Part shown: piece by piece, positions 7,822 to 12,076 of the stretch
Numbering within the stretch: position 1 is the stretch's first letter
Layout: each line of letters begins with the position of its first letter
From: Gammaproteobacteria bacterium
GTDB taxonomy: Bacteria; Pseudomonadota; Gammaproteobacteria; Xanthomonadales; Xanthomonadaceae
Assembly: GCA_030431185.1 (NCBI GenBank)
Contig: JAUIJO010000081.1
Location: forward strand, 1 to 12,076
Length of the DNA: 12,076 nt
Reading direction: 5' to 3'
The notes under the pieces: generated by a model
Databases searched by the model: none
Seen by the model: only the letters and a program-made list of their open reading frames with translations
What the model was told of the DNA's origin: nothing
Position numbers and translations under genes: made by a program

Positions 7822-8543
7822 CGCCCCAGCAGTCCGTTGGCGATGCCATGCAGGCGGTCCACCGCCGCCTGGCCGCGTGCGTCCAGCCAGGGCGACGCCA
7901 GTTCCGCGAGTTCCACCTGGCGGGCAGGCGTCAGCCGCGCCGCGCGCTCGGCGTAAGCGATAAGCGCGGCCTGTTCGTGCGGCAGCAGCGCCAGGGGCGC
8001 GGCCAGCGGTGCATGCGCCGAAACGGCGGGCGGCGTGCCCGCGCGCGGCGTGTGCACCACCAGGGTGCCGGCCACCATGTCGCCCAGGCGTCGCCCCCAG
8101 GGGTCGGCGAAGCTGGCCAGCAGGCCGATGGCGTAGCCGAACGGCAGCATGTCGACCACGCGCAGCAGGTTGCGTGCCATGGCCGCCAGCCAGCCGACCG
8201 GCGCGCCATTGGCGGCGATCACGCGGAGCCCCAGCAGGCGCTTGCCGGGCGTGCTGCCGTTCCACAGCGCCTCGAAGCCGATCGGATACACCCAGAAGAT
8301 GGCGAACAGGGCGATGAGCAGCGGGCCCATGCCGGCCTTGCCGAGCAGCCCCAGTACCGTGCTGGTGAAGAGGAACAGGCCGGCCCGGATCGCGAAATCG
8401 ATCAGCCAGGCCAGCGCACGCGGCATCGGCCCCGCCGCCGGCAGTCGCAGGGCCACGCCTTCGGGCGTGATCACGTCGCGGCAGGTGTCGAGCACCGCCT
8501 CCGTCCGGGCATCGGCCCGGGCGCGCGCGGCCTCAACCTGCAT
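7818..8543 (-). CDS. RDD family membrane protein
   Basis: The product is 241 residues from the chosen start. The RDD domain has PRALAWLIDFAIR (41-53, with R42 and D49), membrane segments at about 43-68, 73-92 and 128-146, the NGSTPGKRLLGLRV loop (95-108) and RRLGDMVAGTLVV (151-163) with the second conserved Asp region. A C-terminal cytoplasmic tail of about 75 residues follows. Start choice: ATG 8543 has GAGG six bases upstream. ATG 8555 (four residues longer) has a poorer site. GTG 8495 would give the N-terminus VLDTCRDVITPEGV, matching where relatives tend to begin, but its GGAGG lies too close. It is the first gene of the ATGA-coupled block. RDD proteins are often called transporters, but the family's role is mostly unknown. 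Confidence 0.9.
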   Translation of the reverse strand: MQVEAARARADARTEAVLDTCRDVITPEGVALRLPAAGPMPRALAWLIDFAIRAGLFLFTSTVLGLLGKAGMGPLLIALFAIFWVYPIGFEALWNGSTPGKRLLGLRVIAANGAPVGWLAAMARNLLRVVDMLPFGYAIGLLASFADPWGRRLGDMVAGTLVVHTPRAGTPPAVSAHAPLAAPLALLPHEQAALIAYAERAARLTPARQVELAELASPWLDARGQAAVDRLHGIANGLLGR

Positions 8544-8617
8544 GCCTGCCCTCATCGCGCATTGAATGTCCCTGCACCACTCCCCCGTGCCGCGGCTCCG
8601 ATGCCACGGTCGTGCCT

Positions 8618-9160
8618 TCAGGCGCCGCTGGCGCCGAGGTACCGATCCTTCAGCCGCACGTAATGCTGCGCACTGTACTGCAGCTGTTCGATTTCCCGAT
8701 CCCCCAGTTTTCGCACGAAGCGTGCCGGGTTGCCAAGCCACAGTTCGGCCTCGCCCACCGTCTTGCCCGGCGGGATCACCGCGCCGGCACCGACGAAGCC
8801 GTAGGGCGCCACCGTCGCGCCATCGAGCACGCACGCGCCCATCCCGACCAGGGCGAACTCGCCGATGGTGCAGGCATGGATGATCGCGCCATGGCCGACG
8901 GTCACGTCGTTGGCGATCTCGGTGGGCAGGCCGCCGGGGCGGGTGAACGGGCCCTCGTGGGTGACGTGGACGATGGTGCCGTCCTGGATGTTGCTGCGCG
9001 CGCCGATGCGGATGGTGTTGACGTCGCCGCGGACCACGCAGCCCGGCCAGATCGACACGTCGTCGCCCAGGTCGACCTGGCCGATCACGGTGGCGGCGGG
9101 GTCGACGTACACGCGCTCGCCGAGGGTGGGGAAGATATCGAGGTAGGAACGAAGGGTCAT
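8618..9160 (-). CDS. Gamma-class carbonic anhydrase-like hexapeptide-repeat protein (YrdA/CamH-like)
   Basis: The product is 180 residues with a left-handed beta-helix pattern (repeats such as VIGQVDLGDDVSIWPGCVVR) and a C-terminal helix (DREIEQLQYSAQHYVRLKD). Metal ligands would be H65 (VHVTH), H90 and H95 (VGHGAIIHACTIG), keeping the H-x4-H spacing of gamma carbonic anhydrases. R44, D46 and Q59 match conserved active-site positions. The glutamate that follows the Asp in archaeal Cam is V47 here, as is usual for YrdA/CamH-type proteins, so CO2 hydration activity is not assured. E. coli YrdA is of similar length. The ATG at 9158-9160 has no ribosome site but has TAGAAT 7 nt upstream, suggesting a leaderless mRNA. 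It is divergent from the aldehyde dehydrogenase gene and lies 74 bp upstream of the RDD gene, so it could also feed the MoxR block. Confidence 0.93.
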   Translation of the reverse strand: MTLRSYLDIFPTLGERVYVDPAATVIGQVDLGDDVSIWPGCVVRGDVNTIRIGARSNIQDGTIVHVTHEGPFTRPGGLPTEIANDVTVGHGAIIHACTIGEFALVGMGACVLDGATVAPYGFVGAGAVIPPGKTVGEAELWLGNPARFVRKLGDREIEQLQYSAQHYVRLKDRYLGASGA

Positions 9161-9167
9161 GCCGCCG

Positions 9168-9173
9168 ATTCTA
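9168..9173 (-). promoter_or_regulatory. -10-like box of a leaderless promoter for the carbonic anhydrase-like gene
   Basis: TAGAAT on the minus strand is followed by 7 nt and then the ATG at 9160. The transcript would begin at or within a base of the start codon. No convincing -35 element is visible at 16-18 bp. No Shine-Dalgarno sequence is present, in agreement with a leaderless transcript. Confidence 0.4.
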
Positions 9174-9277
9174 GCCGGCGCCCGCGTCGCGCGCCGACCC
9201 GCCGGCGAACCGCGAGCGGGCGAAAGCGGCCATCGACTGCGTCCGCGGATGCCCCTGTGGCCCGGAGCCATTGATCC

Positions 9278-9283
9278 TATAGT
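9278..9283 (+). promoter_or_regulatory. -10-like box of a leaderless promoter for the aldehyde dehydrogenase gene
   Basis: TATAGT ends 7 nt before the ATG at 9291, and no Shine-Dalgarno sequence lies between. It stands out as an AT-rich hexamer in very GC-rich surroundings. No good -35 match is seen, so this is a moderate-confidence call. Confidence 0.4.
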
Positions 9284-9290
9284 CGGGGCC

Positions 9291-10709
9291 ATGGATACCC
9301 CGACCGACACCCCTCCCGACGCCCTGCTTGAAACGCGGCGCACCCTGCACGCGGCATGGCAGGCATGCAAGCCCGATCTCCAGCAGCGCCGCGCCGACCT
9401 GGAGCGCCTGCGTGACGCGCTGCGTGCCGGCGTGCCGGCCATGGATGCGGCGATCCGCGCCGATTTCGGCCACCGGTCCGAGCACGAGAACCTGGTCTCG
9501 GAAGTGATGGTGACGCTGGCCGAGATCGACCACACCCTCAAGCACCTGCGCGCGTGGTCGAAGCCCCGCAAGGCCGCGGTGGGCTGGCGGTTCCGGCCGG
9601 GGCGGGCGCGCGTCCTCCCCGAGCCGGTCGGCGTGGTGGGCATCCTGTCGCCGTGGAACTATCCGGTGAACCTCGCGCTGATGCCCCTGGTATCGGCCAT
9701 CGCCGCCGGCAACCACGTCTACCTCAAGCCCTCGGAACACACCCCGCGCACCAGCGCGTGGATGCGCGACCTGCTCGAGGGGGTGTTCCCCGCCGATCGC
9801 GTCGCGGTGGCGCTGGGCGGCGCGGAGGTCGGCGCCGCCTTCGCCGCCCTGCCCTTCGACCACCTGTTGTTCACCGGTTCGACCGCGGTGGGACGCAAGG
9901 TGATGGCCGCGGCGGCCCCCAACCTCACCCCGGTGACGCTCGAACTGGGCGGCAAGGCACCGGCCATCGTGTGCCCGGACTATCCGCTGGAGAAGGCGGC
10001 CGCGCGCATCGCCACCGGCAAATGGTTCAACGCCGGCCAGACCTGCATCGGCGTCGACTACGTGCTGGTGGATGCGGCGCGGCGCGATGCGTTCGTCGCC
10101 GCCATGGTCGCCGAACTGAAAGCCCGTTACGGGACGTTCGAGGCACCCCGGGACTACACCCGGATCATCAACGCGGGCCAGTACGCGCGGCTGCGCGGCT
10201 ATGTCGACGATGCACGCCAGCGCGGCCTGGCGATCGTGGAACCGTTCGGCACCCGTGCCGGCGACGCCGACGCACGCGTGTTCCCGCCCACCCTGGTGAT
10301 CGAACCGGGACCGGAGGCGGAGGTCATGCAACACGAGATCTTCGGCCCGATCCTGCCGGTGCTGTCCTACGACTCGCTGGACGAGGTGATCGCGCGCATC
10401 AACGCCCTGGACCGCCCCTTGGCGCTCTACCCCTTCAGCCATGAGGATGCCAGCGTGGACAGGATCGTGGGCAAGGTGCTGGCCGGAGGCGTCACCGTCA
10501 ACGACACCCTCGTCCATTTCGGCGCGCATGGCCTTCCGTTCGGCGGCATCGGCCCCAGCGGGATGGGCGCGATCCACGGACGCTTCGGCTTCGACACCTT
10601 CAGCAAACTGCTGCCGGTCTTCCACCAGGCCCGTTTCGCCGGCAGCGACCTGCTCAAGCCGCCCTACACCGGCCGCATCGACCGGATGATCCGCTGGCTG
10701 GCGAAGTAG
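9291..10709 (+). CDS. NAD(P)-dependent aldehyde dehydrogenase, coniferyl aldehyde dehydrogenase type
   Basis: The product is a 472-residue cytoplasmic enzyme that oxidises an aldehyde to its acid. The ALDH core is complete: SPWNYPVN (120-127, N123), KPSEHTP (146-152), FTGSTAVG (194-201), LELGGKAP with the general base E218, NAGQTCIG with the catalytic C252, EIFGPILPV (349-357) and GPSGMGAIHGRFGFDTFSK (421-439). The last motif and the C-terminal PPYTGRIDRMIRWLA place it in the ALDH3-like branch that includes coniferyl aldehyde dehydrogenase (CalB; about 480 aa). No phenylpropanoid genes lie nearby, so the physiological substrate may instead be a fatty or other aromatic aldehyde. ATG 9291 fits the family length; the reading frame is open back to 9159, but that extension has no support. 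It is divergent from the carbonic anhydrase-like gene. Confidence 0.94.
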   Translation: MDTPTDTPPDALLETRRTLHAAWQACKPDLQQRRADLERLRDALRAGVPAMDAAIRADFGHRSEHENLVSEVMVTLAEIDHTLKHLRAWSKPRKAAVGWRFRPGRARVLPEPVGVVGILSPWNYPVNLALMPLVSAIAAGNHVYLKPSEHTPRTSAWMRDLLEGVFPADRVAVALGGAEVGAAFAALPFDHLLFTGSTAVGRKVMAAAAPNLTPVTLELGGKAPAIVCPDYPLEKAAARIATGKWFNAGQTCIGVDYVLVDAARRDAFVAAMVAELKARYGTFEAPRDYTRIINAGQYARLRGYVDDARQRGLAIVEPFGTRAGDADARVFPPTLVIEPGPEAEVMQHEIFGPILPVLSYDSLDEVIARINALDRPLALYPFSHEDASVDRIVGKVLAGGVTVNDTLVHFGAHGLPFGGIGPSGMGAIHGRFGFDTFSKLLPVFHQARFAGSDLLKPPYTGRIDRMIRWLAK

Positions 10710-10731
10710 GCGCCGAATTTTCCGGCAGTTG

Positions 10732-10756
10732 CGGCGGGTGTTCCCGTGACCCGCCG
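10732..10756 (+). terminator. Possible hairpin downstream of the aldehyde dehydrogenase gene
   Basis: CGGCGGGT (10732-10739) pairs perfectly with ACCCGCCG (10749-10756) across a 9-nt loop, starting 22 bp after the stop codon. There is no T-run, so intrinsic termination would be weak. It is the only obvious structure between the two plus-strand genes besides the small inverted repeat at 10771-10784. Confidence 0.3.
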
Positions 10757-10770
10757 TGGCGCGGCCTTGG

Positions 10771-10784
10771 CCTGGCGTGCCAGG
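10771..10784. repeat. Inverted repeat CCTGGC-GT-GCCAGG upstream of exonuclease III
   Basis: Two perfect 6-bp arms are separated by 2 bp and centred about 52 bp before the exonuclease III ATG. It could be an operator half-site pair or a chance palindrome in GC-rich DNA. Confidence 0.2.
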
Positions 10785-10816
10785 GAGCGCGATGCGCAGC
10801 GACCGCAGGGCTCGCA

Positions 10817-10822
10817 TACACT
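10817..10822 (+). promoter_or_regulatory. -10-like box of a leaderless promoter for exonuclease III
   Basis: TACACT ends 7 nt before the ATG at 10830, and no Shine-Dalgarno sequence is present. The spacing is identical to that seen at the aldehyde dehydrogenase and carbonic anhydrase-like genes. The best -35 candidate, TGCGCA (10793-10798), is weak. Confidence 0.4.
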
Positions 10823-10829
10823 TGCCGGC

Positions 10830-11603
10830 ATGAAGATCGCCAGCTGGAACGTCAACTCGCTCAATGTCCGCCTGCCGCACCTGCAGCAGTGGCTCGCCGA
10901 CGCCGCGCCCGATGTCGTGTGCCTGCAGGAAACCAAGCTGGAGGACACGAAGTTCCCGGACACGGCACTGCTCGAGCAGGGCTACCGCAGCGTGTTTTCC
11001 GGGCAGAAGACCTACAACGGCGTCGCCATCCTTTCTCGGGAGGCCGCCGGGGACGTGCAGATGGGCATTCCCGGCTTCGAGGACGAGCAGAAGCGGGTGA
11101 TCGCGGCCACCATCGGCGGCGTGCGCGTCATCAACCTGTACGTGGTCAATGGCCAGGACGTCGGCACCGACAAGTACGCCTACAAGCTGCGCTGGCTGGA
11201 GGCGGTGCATGCATGGGTGGCCGGGGAGCTTCAGCGGCACCCGGAGCTCGTCGTGCTGGGCGACTTCAACATCGCCCCCGACGACCGCGACGTGCATGAC
11301 CCGGCGATCTGGAACGACGCGCATATCCTCACTTCGACCGCCGAACGCGATGCCCTGCGCGGCCTGCAGGCGCTGGGCCTGCACGATGCCTTCCGCCTGC
11401 ACCAGGAGGAAGGGGGGATCTTCAGCTGGTGGGACTACCGCCAGGCTGGCTTCCGGCGCGACCGCGGCCTGCGCATCGACCTGACCCTGGTCTCGGACGC
11501 GCTGAAAGCGCGCTGCGTGGCGGCGGGCATCGACCGCGAACCGCGCACCTGGGAGCGCCCCAGCGACCACGCCCCCGCATGGGTGGAGTTGGGGGGTTTG
11601 TGA
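10830..11603 (+). CDS. xth: Exodeoxyribonuclease III (exonuclease III / AP endonuclease)
   Basis: The product is a 257-residue DNA-repair nuclease of the EEP superfamily. It cleaves at abasic sites and removes nucleotides 3' to 5' from duplex DNA (E. coli XthA has 268 residues). All catalytic motifs are present: SWNVNS (5-10, N7), CLQETK (31-36, metal-binding E34), NLYVVNGQ (102-109, Y104), LGDFNIAP (143-150, D145 and N147), LRIDL (214-218, D217) and the catalytic pair D246-H247 in PSDHAPAW. The ATG at 10830 directly gives the conserved MKIASWNVNS N-terminus. It follows the aldehyde dehydrogenase gene by 120 bp with its own likely promoter and is closed by the strong terminator 17 bp after its stop. 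Confidence 0.97.
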   Translation: MKIASWNVNSLNVRLPHLQQWLADAAPDVVCLQETKLEDTKFPDTALLEQGYRSVFSGQKTYNGVAILSREAAGDVQMGIPGFEDEQKRVIAATIGGVRVINLYVVNGQDVGTDKYAYKLRWLEAVHAWVAGELQRHPELVVLGDFNIAPDDRDVHDPAIWNDAHILTSTAERDALRGLQALGLHDAFRLHQEEGGIFSWWDYRQAGFRRDRGLRIDLTLVSDALKARCVAAGIDREPRTWERPSDHAPAWVELGGL

Positions 11604-11620
11604 CGGGTGAGGGGTGAACG

Positions 11621-11651
11621 AAAAAAGGCCCGCTCGAAGCGGGCCTTTTTT
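11621..11651. terminator. Strong bidirectional intrinsic terminator
   Basis: A perfect 13-bp inverted repeat, AAAAAAGGCCCGC (11621-11633) and GCGGGCCTTTTTT (11639-11651), flanks the loop TCGAA. Read either way it forms a 7-bp GC stem followed by six T. It lies 17 bp after the exonuclease III stop on the plus strand. It also lies about 70 bp after the GlsB-type stop on the minus strand, so it serves both convergent genes. Confidence 0.95.
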
Positions 11652-11674
11652 CGCGGAAATCCTGAAAGCTCTTT

Positions 11675-11724
11675 CGAATCACGAATCACGAATCACGAAT
11701 CACGAATCACGAATCACGAAATCA
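11675..11724. repeat. Heptanucleotide tandem repeat (CGAATCA)6 plus one degenerate copy
   Basis: Six exact copies of CGAATCA occupy 11675-11716. A seventh with one extra A (CGAAATCA, 11717-11724) overlaps the stop codon of the GlsB-type gene. On the minus strand the unit reads TGATTCG, so each copy carries a TGA. As 7 is not a multiple of 3, the array provides stops in all three frames. Such arrays can vary in copy number by replication slippage. Similar heptamer arrays are known from Xanthomonas relatives. Confidence 0.97.
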
Positions 11725-11991
11725 ACGCGCCTTGCCGCGACGGAACAGGTTGACGATCGCCAGCAGGATGATCGCGCCGACCAGCGATGTGACCAGGCCG
11801 CTCAGGCTGAAGTCGCCACTGTTGATGCTGCTGCCGAAGCCGAGCATGCCGCCCAGCCAGCCGCCCAGGAAGGCGCCAACGATGCCGACGACGATGTTGA
11901 GGATGATGCCCTGCTGCGCATTGGTGCGCATGATGATGCTGGCGATCCAGCCGATGATGCCGCCCACGACCAGCCAGATGATGATGCCCAT
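11722..11991 (-). CDS. GlsB/YeaQ/YmgE family stress-response membrane protein
   Basis: The product is an 89-residue inner-membrane protein with three hydrophobic segments: IIIWLVVGGIIGWIASIIM (3-21), a Gly-rich ILNIVVGIVGAFLGGWLGGM (30-49) and LVTSLVGAIILLAIVNLF (66-83), ending in the basic tail RRGKAR. The pattern and length match E. coli YeaQ/GlsB (transglycosylase-associated protein family, about 82 aa), which is linked to acid and general stress responses. The biochemical role is unknown. ATG 11991 has GGGAG upstream at good spacing. The stop codon lies inside the last, degenerate unit of the heptamer array, and transcription would end at the bidirectional terminator. No clear promoter is visible in the remaining 85 bp, so it may lie beyond the window. 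Confidence 0.93.
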   Translation of the reverse strand: MGIIIWLVVGGIIGWIASIIMRTNAQQGIILNIVVGIVGAFLGGWLGGMLGFGSSINSGDFSLSGLVTSLVGAIILLAIVNLFRRGKAR

Positions 11992-12014
11992 GTCGGTCTC
12001 CCGTTGGATGTGAA

Positions 12015-12037
12015 CGCGGCGCCACCAGGGCGCCGCG
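12015..12037. other. Strong GC hairpin upstream of the GlsB-type gene
   Basis: CGCGGCGCC (12015-12023) and GGCGCCGCG (12029-12037) form a perfect 9-bp stem with a 5-nt loop. It sits 24 bp before the GlsB-type ATG. It could be a 5' leader structure or the end of a preceding minus-strand gene. No T-tract follows, so a terminator role is unproven. Confidence 0.4.
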
Positions 12038-12076
12038 AATGGGACAGCGTGGGACTCAGCGCACGCTGCCGCGACG

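Noticed and set aside
9171..11570. 799-codon minus-strand open frame across the aldehyde dehydrogenase and exonuclease III genes
   Set aside because: It lies antisense to two complete, motif-verified genes. Its product is rich in His, Gln, Arg and Gly without domain pattern. It is a shadow frame caused by high GC.
11675..11724. Heptamer array considered as a CRISPR or attachment site
   Set aside because: The repeats are directly contiguous 7-mers with no spacers, and there are no cas genes or integrase.
12056..12076. Possible C-terminal end (RRGSVR then TGA) of another minus-strand gene
   Set aside because: Only seven codons are visible. A TGA in any frame is likely by chance, so it cannot be supported without sequence beyond the window.

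Overview
The window is GC-rich (roughly 70% by eye), densely packed, and shows strong third-position GC. It has no rRNA, tRNA, insertion sequence or CRISPR array. A monomeric NADP-isocitrate dehydrogenase, a coniferyl-aldehyde-type dehydrogenase, a heptanucleotide tandem repeat after a terminator, and an RDD/SpoIIM/DUF4129/DUF4350/MoxR/DUF58 gene run together suggest a Xanthomonadaceae-like gammaproteobacterium (Lysobacter, Luteimonas or a relative). This is an inference from gene content, not a database match.

Layout: (1) 1-555, minus: the first 185 residues of monomeric isocitrate dehydrogenase, preceded by a plausible sigma70 promoter with two 12-bp palindromes (556-772). (2) 773-1183, minus: a small exported protein of unknown function. 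(3) 1264-8543, minus: six genes in the order RDD protein > SpoIIM-family protein > DUF4129 protein > DUF4350 protein > MoxR AAA+ ATPase > DUF58 protein. The first four junctions are all ATGA overlaps, so the block is almost certainly co-translated. The MoxR-DUF58 junction differs: a 180-bp stretch holds a possible 59-codon ORF that overlaps the MoxR stop as TGATG and ends 1 nt before one candidate DUF58 start. (4) 8618-9160, minus: a gamma-class carbonic anhydrase-like protein, upstream of and co-directional with the block. (5) 9291-10709, plus: an aldehyde dehydrogenase, divergent from the carbonic anhydrase-like gene. (6) 10830-11603, plus: exonuclease III, followed by a strong bidirectional terminator. 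(7) 11675-11724: a 7-bp tandem repeat running into the stop codon of (8) a GlsB/YeaQ-type membrane protein (11722-11991, minus). The last 85 bases hold a strong GC hairpin and perhaps the tail of another minus-strand gene.

The central block is the main object of interest. MoxR ATPases work with von Willebrand A (vWA)-type partners, here DUF58, as chaperone-like machines. The four upstream genes encode integral membrane proteins, so the block plausibly makes one membrane-associated complex. Its biochemical task is not evident from the sequence. A second point is that three neighbouring genes (carbonic anhydrase-like, aldehyde dehydrogenase, exonuclease III) each have a -10-like hexamer exactly 7 nt before the ATG and no Shine-Dalgarno sequence, suggesting leaderless mRNAs.
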